Positions 25,451-32,688 of a stretch of DNA of 64,000 nucleotides are shown here, in pieces. Origin of the DNA: DASSKK01 sp035690495 (GTDB taxonomy: Bacteria; Actinomycetota; Actinomycetes; Propionibacteriales; Nocardioidaceae). A program made the position numbers and the translations under genes. Numbering within the stretch: position 1 is the stretch's first letter; every line of letters begins with the position of its first letter. The stretch covers positions 25,495-89,494 of the forward strand of contig DASSKK010000102.1 in the NCBI GenBank assembly GCA_035690495.1, written 5' to 3'. Under the pieces are notes generated by a model, which worked only from the letters and a program-made list of their open reading frames with translations, made no database searches and was not told where the DNA came from.

Positions 25451-25972
25451 GTGGAGAACGCGTCGACCGGCCAAACCCGCGTGCCGCTGAGCCGAGCGCT
25501 GGAGCAGGACCATCGTGAGATCGACGAAGTCATCAAGCGGTGTGCCGACGGGTCGGCCCTTGACGCCGACGAGAGGGGCGCCCTGAAGCGGGCCGTGGAC
25601 GAGCTGCGGCGACACATCTACGCCGAGGAGGAGTTGCTCTTCCCTCCATTGCGCCTAGCCGGGATGACCGGGCCGATCCTGGTGATGCTCCGCGAGCACG
25701 GGCAGATGTGGCCGCTCCTGGACACGCTGGATCATGGGCTTGCCGAGGGGGTCGACTCCGACCTGCTACGCGCCGCCTGCCATCAGTTGTTCGTGCTCCT
25801 GCAGCACCACAATCCGAAAGAGGAGCAGATCATCTACCCGGAGCTCGACCGGGCAGTCGGGCCGACCGTGAGCGTGGACGTGCAGGAGTTTTTCGATGCC
25901 GGCCAGGTGCCGGCGGGCTGGATCTGTCACTTCCTGCGCGCAGGGACTGGCCGCCTCGCGCATCCCGGCTAG
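25451..25972 (+). CDS. Hemerythrin HHE-domain protein
   Basis: The 173-residue protein is a four-helix bundle with the di-iron ligand pattern: EQDHREID, RRHIYAEEELLFPP, REHGQMWPLLD, HHNPKEEQIIYPELD. These supply the His/Glu set for a non-haem di-iron site. Likely roles are O2/NO sensing or iron handling. The GTG at 25451 follows AGGAGGT. It starts 48 bases after aceE in the same direction and may be cotranscribed. Confidence 0.88.
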   Translation: MENASTGQTRVPLSRALEQDHREIDEVIKRCADGSALDADERGALKRAVDELRRHIYAEEELLFPPLRLAGMTGPILVMLREHGQMWPLLDTLDHGLAEGVDSDLLRAACHQLFVLLQHHNPKEEQIIYPELDRAVGPTVSVDVQEFFDAGQVPAGWICHFLRAGTGRLAHPG

Positions 25973-25981
25973 GCGCGGGCG

Positions 25982-26227
25982 GTGACACCGATCATCGGAG
26001 CGTGGAGTCGGTGGGCCTTCGAGAAGGTCAGCCTCACCATCGAGGCCGATGTCCTTCATCGCGTCCGGGACCGCGTGGAGCCCGGCAAGGTCTCGGCGTA
26101 CGCCACCCTGGCGCTGCGCAGGCAGCTGGAACGGGACGGGCTCGATGACCTGATCGGCGAACTCGTCGAGGTCAACGGACCCCTCGATGCCGAGGCTGTC
26201 GCCCGGTACGTCGACGAGTGGCGCTGA
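25982..26227 (+). CDS. VapB-like antitoxin
   Basis: This 81-residue protein precedes a PIN-domain gene. The core SLTIEADVLHRVRDRVEPGK resembles the ribbon-helix-helix start of VapB-type antitoxins, and the tail (LDAEAVARYVDEWR) would bind the toxin. Starts further in, closer to the DNA-binding strand, are possible. It begins 9 bases after the hemerythrin stop. Confidence 0.7.
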   Translation: MTPIIGAWSRWAFEKVSLTIEADVLHRVRDRVEPGKVSAYATLALRRQLERDGLDDLIGELVEVNGPLDAEAVARYVDEWR

Positions 26228-26231
26228 GACG

Positions 26232-26633
26232 TTGGCCCGTGTCCTGATCCTGGACTCCGAAGCCGTCTCGGCCTTGGCTGAGCAGCGCAGGGGGATGGCC
26301 GAACGATTGACGGCTGCCCAACAAGCGGACCATAGGGTCCTGATCCCCGCGGTCGTTCTTGCCGAGGTTGCGACCGGCGCGCCAAGCGATGCCGCGATCT
26401 GGCACGTCCTTGGCAAGATTCCAACCCTCGACCTTCCGCAGGGTGTCGCGATGCGAGCCTGCGCGCTTCGCGCTCGTACCGACCGAGTGCGACGCAAGAA
26501 GCGAGACCTTACGGTGGACGCGCTCATGGCCGCGACGGCGGTTGAGCTGGCTCCATCCGCGGTGATCACAGCCGGCAAGTCCGGCCTGGAGCTCCTGGTC
26601 GACGGGTTCGACGCGAAGGTCTCAGCGGTCTGA
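26232..26633 (+). CDS. PIN-domain ribonuclease toxin (VapC-like)
   Basis: The 133-residue PIN fold has the acidic metal-binding set: ILDSEAVSAL near the N-terminus, the conserved Glu in VVLAEVATG, and DLTVDALMAATAVE. VapC toxins cleave tRNA or rRNA. A TTG at 26232, four bases after the antitoxin stop, is the only in-frame start that keeps the first strand without overlap; it would limit toxin translation relative to antitoxin. Confidence 0.78.
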   Translation: MARVLILDSEAVSALAEQRRGMAERLTAAQQADHRVLIPAVVLAEVATGAPSDAAIWHVLGKIPTLDLPQGVAMRACALRARTDRVRRKKRDLTVDALMAATAVELAPSAVITAGKSGLELLVDGFDAKVSAV

Positions 26634-26642
26634 GCAGCTGCC

Positions 26643-26764
26643 GCTACTTCAGCTGGCGGAACGCGTCCACCGTGACCGATTCGCCCTCGCCGACGGTGAC
26701 GGCGCGCCTGGCCGAGCAGGCGTCGAAGGCGCCGATCTTGCTGCCGTCGCCCGGCGACCTCGGA
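26643..26764 (-). pseudogene. Possible 3' gene remnant between VapC and the NMT1-like gene
   Basis: About 38 minus-strand codons (GDGSKIGAFDACSARRAVTV, TVDAFRQLK, stop) read like the C-terminus of a protein but have no start; a TAG lies upstream in frame. No family is recognisable. Otherwise this interval is empty. Confidence 0.25.
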
Positions 26765-26815
26765 CGCGCTGCCTAGACTGTTGACGCGTGTCGCGAGAAC
26801 AGAGGTGGTTCACGG

Positions 26816-27649
26816 ATGTCGTTCAAGATCATGCCGCACGGCCGCTTGCAGGAGTGGGTCGCCGAGGAGAACGGCTACTTCGCCGCCGAGGGGCTCGACT
26901 ACACGTTCATTCCGGAGGGTGACTACGGGATCGCGTTCGATGGCCGCGACGACTCAGGACAGATCCGGACGGGTGCCTACGAGACGTTCGGGGCAGGGCG
27001 CAGTGGTGCAAACATCAGCTGTGCCTGTCACTGGGCGACGACCGAGGCTGCCCTCGCCAACACCGGGCAGCCGGTCACGAGCGCCTACTCGGTCACGCCG
27101 GGGGCGATCATGGTCGCCCCGGAGTCGCAGATCCGCCGAGCGGAAGACCTTGCAGACGTCGAGATCGGGGTCGGCTACCACTCGGGAAGCCATTTCACCA
27201 CTCTGCAGGCGCTCGAGCGCATTCTGCCCGCGGATCAGGTCAAGCTGAGCTTCCAGGGCCCGCCGAACGAACGTCTCGACACGTTGATCGACAGGCGTGT
27301 GCCGGCCGCCACCGTGTGGGGTGTTCCGTACTACGTCGCCCAGGCGCTCGGATTCCGTACGATCCTCGATGCCACGTTCATGATCGGGTTCCTGGCCACC
27401 GGAGACGATGTCGACCCGGGCGACGTACAGAAGTACCTCAACGCACTACGCCTGGCTCAGTCCGAGATCGACGTGCGTCCCGAGCGCTACAAGCACTATC
27501 ACTCGCGAGCGGTTCCGGCACGCTACCAAGACCAGGTCGACGTCCGTGCGTTCGGTACCGGTGAGCGGATCGTGTTCCTGCCCTATGGGTCCGACACGGC
27601 CCGACGAACACACGAATGGGTCGCTGCCCACCAACTGGTCGCCCCCTAG
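26816..27649 (+). CDS. NMT1/THI5-like substrate-binding fold protein without signal peptide
   Basis: The 277-residue protein has the SsuA/THI5 type II periplasmic-binding fold (WVAEENGYFAAEGLDYTFIP, PGAIMVAPESQIRRAEDLAD, GVGYHSGSHFTTLQAL). Unlike transporter binding proteins it has no signal peptide or lipobox, and no permease or ATPase lies beside it. The segment NISCACHW is Cys/His-rich at the binding cleft. It may be a cytosolic enzyme or binding protein; the substrate is unknown. Confidence 0.8.
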   Translation: MSFKIMPHGRLQEWVAEENGYFAAEGLDYTFIPEGDYGIAFDGRDDSGQIRTGAYETFGAGRSGANISCACHWATTEAALANTGQPVTSAYSVTPGAIMVAPESQIRRAEDLADVEIGVGYHSGSHFTTLQALERILPADQVKLSFQGPPNERLDTLIDRRVPAATVWGVPYYVAQALGFRTILDATFMIGFLATGDDVDPGDVQKYLNALRLAQSEIDVRPERYKHYHSRAVPARYQDQVDVRAFGTGERIVFLPYGSDTARRTHEWVAAHQLVAP

Positions 27650-27655
27650 AAGGCC

Positions 27656-28486
27656 TCAGCCCGTGCCGGAAGACCCAGAAGGGACGCGGGCGGTGGCACC
27701 GATCATCGGTGGCCCGATGACGAAGCCGTGATGCTCCGACGTCTCGGCGAGCAACCGGTCGGCAAGCGTGGCGGGGGCGACCTCGGCCGCCGTGGCCACC
27801 CCCAGCCTCTCCATCAACGGCACGACGCCCTGGACCAGGTTGGCCCATCCCCAGGCCGGGGCCTCCGGGCCACCGCGGACAGGTGCCTCCAGGGAGAGCG
27901 CCGGCTCGTCGAGTCCCGCCTGCAGGAAGCACGGGAACAGCCGCAGACCCATCCGTGGCTCGACGCCGGCCTTCTCCAGCGCCTGGGTGAACCACGCGCG
28001 AACCTGTGTCCACAACGGGGTCATGGGCGTCGCCCATTCATAGGTGAGGTCGGCCTCGACCACGGCGACCACACCGCCCGGGCGCAGCAGCTCGGCTGCT
28101 CGGCGGAGCACCGCCGCCGGATCCGGCAGGTACATCAGGACCAGCCGCCCGACCACGGCGTCGAACGGGCCGTCGACCGTGTCGAGCGACTGCACGTCGC
28201 CCTCGACGATCTCGACGTTGTCGACCCCTGCCGTTGCGAGGCGCGTCCCGGCGTCGACGACGGCCCGTGGATCACGCTCGACCCCGACCACCGAGCCCTG
28301 CTTGCCGACGAGCTGCGCCGCCAGCTGGGCCACGTGACCGGCGCCCGAGCCGAGGTCGAGGACGCGCATGCCGGGCGCGATGCCGCTGGCGCGGAAGACG
28401 CGCTCGGTCAGGGGCGCGAAGAGTCCTGCCTGCGCGTCGAGCCGGCGCTGCTCGACCGCCCGATCCTCGAAGATGTACTCCTGCAT
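27656..28486 (-). CDS. Class I SAM-dependent methyltransferase
   Basis: The 276-residue Rossmann-fold methyltransferase (Methyltransf_25/31 type) carries motif I VLDLGSGAGHVAQLAA (residues about 42-57), the acidic loop VVGVERD, GDVQSLD and the post-I block FDAVVGRLVLMYLPDPAAVL. Substrate unknown. The ATG at 28486 is chosen for the conserved start MQEYIFEDRAVEQRRLD; longer in-frame extensions look non-coding. Convergent with the NMT1-like gene. Confidence 0.9.
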   Translation of the reverse strand: MQEYIFEDRAVEQRRLDAQAGLFAPLTERVFRASGIAPGMRVLDLGSGAGHVAQLAAQLVGKQGSVVGVERDPRAVVDAGTRLATAGVDNVEIVEGDVQSLDTVDGPFDAVVGRLVLMYLPDPAAVLRRAAELLRPGGVVAVVEADLTYEWATPMTPLWTQVRAWFTQALEKAGVEPRMGLRLFPCFLQAGLDEPALSLEAPVRGGPEAPAWGWANLVQGVVPLMERLGVATAAEVAPATLADRLLAETSEHHGFVIGPPMIGATARVPSGSSGTG

Positions 28487-28584
28487 GTCTGGCCCCGATC
28501 CGCGTGGTGCTGGGCTGCCATCTGTGGAGGCCCAGGCAGCGTATTGCGGTCTTCGGGACCGGTCAACGGCTCGCGCCCGGCCCC

Positions 28585-28824
28585 CTATGTCGAGGCGGTG
28601 CGGCCGATCCGGACCTTCCACACCTGCGGACCTTCTTCCGTCGGCTGCCAGGTGAACTCGCCGGCGTGCTCGGCGGCGAACTGGTAGTAGAGCGGCTTGG
28701 GATCGTGGTCGTTGACCAGGACGAACTCCTCACCCGGAGCGAGGGAGAAGTACGTCTCGAAGATCAGCTCATGGCGCCGCGCCGGGGGCTGGTCGCGGAC
28801 GTCGAGCTCTTTGGTGCTCTCCAT
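28585..28824 (-). CDS. DUF2249 domain protein
   Basis: The 79-residue protein is a single DUF2249 domain, with the hallmark LDVRDQPPARRHELIFETYF followed by LVNDHDPKPLYYQF. TusA-fold DUF2249 proteins accompany hemerythrins and NO/nitrogen-oxide metabolism genes. The ATG at 28824 has AAGGAA upstream. It is the last gene of a minus-strand group (29758 to 28585). Confidence 0.88.
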   Translation of the reverse strand: MESTKELDVRDQPPARRHELIFETYFSLAPGEEFVLVNDHDPKPLYYQFAAEHAGEFTWQPTEEGPQVWKVRIGRTAST

Positions 28825-28883
28825 TTGGTTCCTTCTGTCGCGGTGTGCGGGTCTTCGGGCTGCCGACGAAGCAGGTGAGCCGC

Positions 28884-29450
28884 TCAGGCCGCCTCCGGGG
28901 GCGACCCGAGCGTGCTGACGGGCAGTACGACGACGGTTGCCGTCTGGTTGTGCTCCTCGGTCGGTTCGCACCCTGTCGGGTCGAGCGTCGTCCGGTCCGA
29001 CGTCAAGAGCGCTTCGACGTCCAGGCCGTAGCCGGGAGCTGTTCCGGGTGCGCAGGACCTGCCGTGCTGGAGGTCGCCGATGTCCGGGCCGGACATCCCG
29101 GTGTCGACGGCGCGCACGCTCCCGACGGACAGCACGCACATGTCGTCCTGCTCGGCGAAGAGATGAGCCTGACGGGCGGCGTCCAGCGTGGACAGGCGGT
29201 GCCGCCACCGGGACCAGTCCCGGAAGGAGTGTTGCTGCGCCATCCCGGTGGCCTGGCGCAGCAACGCATCCGCGTCGTCGAATGCGTGCCTTAGCCTGGT
29301 ATGGGCGGTGCGTCTGTCGAGAAGCGGTGCCTTGTCCGCGACTGCGTCGCCCAGCTCCGCCTGGGCGGCGTCGACGGCCGCGAGAGCCGCGTTGATCTGA
29401 TCGACCAGCAGGGTGGGGACCACCGGCCCGTGCCGGCGTCGCGGCCTCAT
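28884..29450 (-). CDS. Hypothetical helical protein in the DUF2249 cluster
   Basis: The first 100 residues of this 188-residue protein are helical (TLLVDQINAALAAVDAAQAEL, HAFDDADALLRQATGMAQQH), followed by a low-complexity tail with two Cys. I do not recognise it. Its ATG overlaps the stop of the upstream DUF2249-like gene, so the two are coupled and probably function together. Confidence 0.75.
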   Translation of the reverse strand: MRPRRRHGPVVPTLLVDQINAALAAVDAAQAELGDAVADKAPLLDRRTAHTRLRHAFDDADALLRQATGMAQQHSFRDWSRWRHRLSTLDAARQAHLFAEQDDMCVLSVGSVRAVDTGMSGPDIGDLQHGRSCAPGTAPGYGLDVEALLTSDRTTLDPTGCEPTEEHNQTATVVVLPVSTLGSPPEAA

Positions 29451-29758
29451 CGAGTCTCCTGCTCGCTCAGCCGGACTGTGGTGACGGTGACGCCGTGGAT
29501 CTCGCGCGGCAGGGACCAGCTGTACCGCTGGGGGAGCCGGGACTCCAACTCATAGCGCAGCCACGCGACGTCCTCGGCCCGGGAGCTGATGATCTGCGTC
29601 GCCACCCCCGGAGCAAGCGCGCACAGTGCGCCGTACAGGCGTCGACGTCGTTCGTAGTAGTCCAGGCCGCACAGGTCGATCCAGACGCCTTGCGCGGGTG
29701 GGCCGGGCACCTCCGTCGCCCGGTCGCCATGGAGAGGACTCAGCGTTGTCGGGGTCAT
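29447..29758 (-). CDS. Diverged DUF2249-like protein
   Basis: The pattern WIDLCGLDYYERRRRLYGAL, followed by SRAEDVAWLRYELESRL in this 103-residue protein, follows the DUF2249 layout of the protein at 28585. The His-Asp-Pro motif is lost. GGAGGCGAACAC precedes the ATG at 29758. It is first in the three-gene group, downstream of a dyad at 29785-29804. Confidence 0.7.
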   Translation of the reverse strand: MTPTTLSPLHGDRATEVPGPPAQGVWIDLCGLDYYERRRRLYGALCALAPGVATQIISSRAEDVAWLRYELESRLPQRYSWSLPREIHGVTVTTVRLSEQETR

Positions 29759-29784
29759 GTGTTCGCCTCCACCGGTCTCACGCC

Positions 29785-29804
29785 TGTAGCTATTTTTTAC
29801 TACA
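29785..29804. promoter_or_regulatory. Dyad in the promoter of the DUF2249 group
   Basis: TGTAGCTATTTTTTACTACA has 5-base inverted arms (TGTAG/CTACA) around an AT-rich centre, striking in this GC-rich sequence, 27 bases upstream of the first gene. It may be the binding site of a redox or NO regulator. Confidence 0.45.
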
Positions 29805-29853
29805 TTCGCCGTGAAAAATGCAATGTGGGGGTGGTCACGTCCGGGGGGTCAGC

Positions 29854-30570
29854 TCAGTGCGACGGAGCGAGCTGCGGGTTGTCGAACGTGGCGGGGTCGT
29901 GCAGGAACTTCGCCCGGTCGAACGGCCACACGATCGCCCACACCTTGCCGACGACGTCGTCCACCGGGACGGTGCCGCCTCCGGGCAGGCTCTGGTGGAA
30001 GCGGGAGTCCTCGCTGTTGGAGCGGTTGTCGCCCATCACCCACAGCCGGCCGGCCGGCACGTGCACGTCGAACCGCTCCTCCGATGGCTTGGCGCCGCCG
30101 ATGATGTAGCTGTTCTCGTGCAGGGGTACGCCGTTGACGGTGATCCGTCCCTGCGCGTCGCAGCAGCGCACCTCGTCACCGCCGACGCCGATCACCCGCT
30201 TGACCAGGTGACCGCCGGTCGGGAAAAGCCCGATCGTGGCCAGCGCCTGCTGGAGCGGCGTGAGGTCCTGCACCCCCTCGGCGCCCAGCCACCGGCCACC
30301 GGGGTCCTTGAAGACCACTACGTCGCCGCGGTGGACCGGCTGGGTCCAGTAGGACCACTTCTCCACCAGGATCCGGTCGTTCTTCACGGTCGGGCCGCCC
30401 TCGAGCAGCGGCTCCATCGACCCCGATGGCACGAAGAACATCTGCACGAAGAACGTCTTGATGATCGCCGAGACAACCAGCGCCAGCACGAGGAGCAGGA
30501 TCGTCTCGAGCCAGACCGGGATGGACCGCCTGCGCACCTTCTCGTCGCGGTGCTGGCGCGTCACGGTCAC
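29854..30570 (-). CDS. lepB: Signal peptidase I
   Basis: The 238-residue membrane protein has one N-terminal transmembrane helix (residues 18-42), the catalytic Ser in FVPSGSMEP (about 50) and the catalytic Lys in GHLVKRVIGVGGDEV (about 127). Box E WVMGDNRSNSEDSRFH follows. It cleaves Sec/Tat signal peptides at the outer face of the membrane. The rplS-rnhB context common in actinobacteria is not seen here. Confidence 0.95.
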   Translation of the reverse strand: MTVTRQHRDEKVRRRSIPVWLETILLLVLALVVSAIIKTFFVQMFFVPSGSMEPLLEGGPTVKNDRILVEKWSYWTQPVHRGDVVVFKDPGGRWLGAEGVQDLTPLQQALATIGLFPTGGHLVKRVIGVGGDEVRCCDAQGRITVNGVPLHENSYIIGGAKPSEERFDVHVPAGRLWVMGDNRSNSEDSRFHQSLPGGGTVPVDDVVGKVWAIVWPFDRAKFLHDPATFDNPQLAPSH

Positions 30571-30595
30571 GCCCCTGACTCTAGGGCACCACCGG

Positions 30596-31315
30596 TCACG
30601 CGGAGGGATGCCTGGCGTGCGTGACGACCTGGCGGGCCACCTCGGCGAGCTTGAGGTTCATGTCCTGCGAGGCCTTCTTGAGAAGCGCGAACGCGGCGTC
30701 GTCGTCGATCTTGTGGAAGGCCATCATCAGCCCGACGGCCTTGCCGATCTCCCGGTTGCTCTCCAGGCCCCGACGCAGAGTGGTGGCCTCGTCGCGACGC
30801 TCCTCGGCGATCATGGCGACCGAGACGAAAGCAGCCAGCATCACCGCCTCGTTGATCGAGTCCCGGGTCAGCGCGCCCGGTGTGTCGGAGAAGATGTTCA
30901 AGGCACCGAGCTTGCGGTTCTCCACGACCAGCCGGAAGCCGGCGACGCCGCGCACCGGGGTCTCTTCGAGCACCCTGTCGGTCAGCTGCGGCCAGGAGGA
31001 GCTGGTGGCGAGGTCGGTGTCGAGGTAGGCGCTCTCGTCGAGGATGGCATCCAGGCAGGGCCCGGCGCCCGTCTCCCGCTCCATGGTGTCGATGAGCCGT
31101 GCCACCGAGTCGCTGGATGCGGCGGTCACGAACTCGTCCTTGCGTTTGATCATCACGCTTGCGTGGTCGCAGCCGGAGACCAGCTGCGTGGCCGCCGTGC
31201 ACGCCGCGGAGTAGAGCGAGTCGAAGTCCTCGCCCGCGTAGACCAAGTCGGCGAGAGATTGAAACACCGCGGTGGGCTCCTGTCCGGACACGTGGCGACT
31301 GCCCCTCAACGTCAT
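30596..31315 (-). CDS. GAF-ANTAR domain regulator
   Basis: The protein has 239 residues: GAF sensor (about 20-150; CDHASVMIKRKDEFVTAASS, GFRLVVENRKLGALNIFSDT) followed by an ANTAR RNA-binding three-helix domain (LESNREIGKAVGLMMAFHKI, AFALLKKASQDMN). ANTAR proteins bind tandem hairpins in nascent RNA to prevent termination. The ATG at 31315 or GTG at 31291 may be the start. It diverges from the oxidoreductase gene with about 70 bases between. Confidence 0.9.
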   Translation of the reverse strand: MTLRGSRHVSGQEPTAVFQSLADLVYAGEDFDSLYSAACTAATQLVSGCDHASVMIKRKDEFVTAASSDSVARLIDTMERETGAGPCLDAILDESAYLDTDLATSSSWPQLTDRVLEETPVRGVAGFRLVVENRKLGALNIFSDTPGALTRDSINEAVMLAAFVSVAMIAEERRDEATTLRRGLESNREIGKAVGLMMAFHKIDDDAAFALLKKASQDMNLKLAEVARQVVTHARHPSA

Positions 31316-31384
31316 TCCACCGCTCTGTGGCTTCAAAGCGGCGCCGCAAGTCTGCCACAGCGGCCCACCCGGCATACTCGGGTG

Positions 31385-32353
31385 ATGCGCTCGCTGCAGG
31401 TGACCAGTCTCGACGGTCCGTCCGGCGTCGAGGTCATCGACGCCCCGGAGCCGACACCCGCACCGGAACAGGCCCTTGTCGACGTACACGCGCTCGGGAT
31501 CAGCTGGCCGGACCTGCTGCTGTCGCGGGGTGGGTACCAGCTCAAGCCGGATCTCCCGTTCCAGCTCGGCGTCGACTTCGCGGGCATCGTCCGATCTGCA
31601 CCGGAGGACTCCCGCTTCGGCGCGGGGGACCGGGTGGCCTGCTGCCTGTCGTACGGCGGCGGGGCGGACGTCGTCGCCGTCGACGCCGAGGCGATGCTCG
31701 CGCTGCCGGAGTCGACCACGTTCGTGCAGGGGGCGGCAATGCCGATGAACTACCTGACCGCCCAGTTCGCGTTGGCGACCCGGGCCCGGCTGCTGGCGGA
31801 GGAGACCGTACTGGTGCACGGCGCCGCCGGCGGGGTCGGCACGGCGACCCTGCAGATCGCCAAGGGGTACGGCGCCCGCACCATCGCGGTCGTCTCCACC
31901 GAGGAGAAGGCGGAGTTCGCACGCGCGGCCGGCGCGGACCACACGGTCCTCGTCGACAGGTTCCTCGCTTCGGTCAAGGATCTGACCGACGGCCGCGGTG
32001 TCGACGTGGTGGTCGACGTGGTGGGGGGCGACCTGATGACCGACTCGCTGCGGGCGCTCGCACCCCTCGGCCGCCTCCTGGTGGTGGGCTTCACCGGAGG
32101 GACGATCCCGCAGGTCAAGGTCAACCGGCTGCTGCTGAACAACATCGACGTCCGCGGCGTCGGCTGGGGCGCGCTGGCGATGGGCCGCAGGGGGTTCATG
32201 CACGACCAGTGGGACCAGCTGCTGCCGATGATCGCCTCCGGGGTGGTCGACCCGCCGGTGGGCACGACGTACCCGCTGGAGGAGGCCGGGCGGGCGCTGG
32301 CGGACATGGAGGCGCGCCGGGTGCTCGGCAAGACCGTCCTCACCCTCCGCTGA
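31385..32353 (+). CDS. Quinone oxidoreductase-like MDR-family NADPH oxidoreductase
   Basis: The 322-residue zinc-independent medium-chain reductase carries a GroES-like N-domain (QLGVDFAGIVRSAPEDSRF GAGDRV) and a Rossmann domain with VLVHGAAGGVGTATLQIAKG (about 140-160). The catalytic zinc ligands of alcohol dehydrogenases are absent. It probably reduces quinones or activated enones with NADPH. Confidence 0.9.
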   Translation: MRSLQVTSLDGPSGVEVIDAPEPTPAPEQALVDVHALGISWPDLLLSRGGYQLKPDLPFQLGVDFAGIVRSAPEDSRFGAGDRVACCLSYGGGADVVAVDAEAMLALPESTTFVQGAAMPMNYLTAQFALATRARLLAEETVLVHGAAGGVGTATLQIAKGYGARTIAVVSTEEKAEFARAAGADHTVLVDRFLASVKDLTDGRGVDVVVDVVGGDLMTDSLRALAPLGRLLVVGFTGGTIPQVKVNRLLLNNIDVRGVGWGALAMGRRGFMHDQWDQLLPMIASGVVDPPVGTTYPLEEAGRALADMEARRVLGKTVLTLR

Positions 32354-32357
32354 GCGG

Positions 32358-32651
32358 TCAGGTGGTCAGGTCGGCGTACTCGGGATGCTTGTCCACGTAG
32401 CCGGCGATGAACGAGCAGGTGAGCTGGGCCGGCATGCCGGCGGAACGGATCGCGTCGAGCGAGCTCCGGGCCAGCGCGGACCCGACGCCGCGGCCCTCGA
32501 AGTCGGGGTCCACCTCGGTGTGCACCAGCTCGATCCGGTCGTCGTGGCGGCGGTAGTTCACGAAGCCTGCCACGGCCCCGGACTCGTCGACCGCCTCGAA
32601 CCGGTGCCGCTCTGTGTTGTCCTGGACGTTGACGTGTGCGCGTTCACCCAT
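32358..32651 (-). CDS. Small GNAT-like acetyltransferase (YjdJ/NATD1 type)
   Basis: The 97-residue minimal GNAT fold has AGFVNYRRHDDRIELVHTEV, then the acetyl-CoA loop FEGRGVGSALARSSLDA, and CSFIAGYVDKHPEYADL at the C-terminus. This matches COG2388-type proteins. Divergent from the M13 peptidase by about 37 bases. Confidence 0.88.
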   Translation of the reverse strand: MGERAHVNVQDNTERHRFEAVDESGAVAGFVNYRRHDDRIELVHTEVDPDFEGRGVGSALARSSLDAIRSAGMPAQLTCSFIAGYVDKHPEYADLTT

Positions 32652-32688
32652 GACTCGATCCAAGCACGCACCGTCTAGATTGGGGCGG

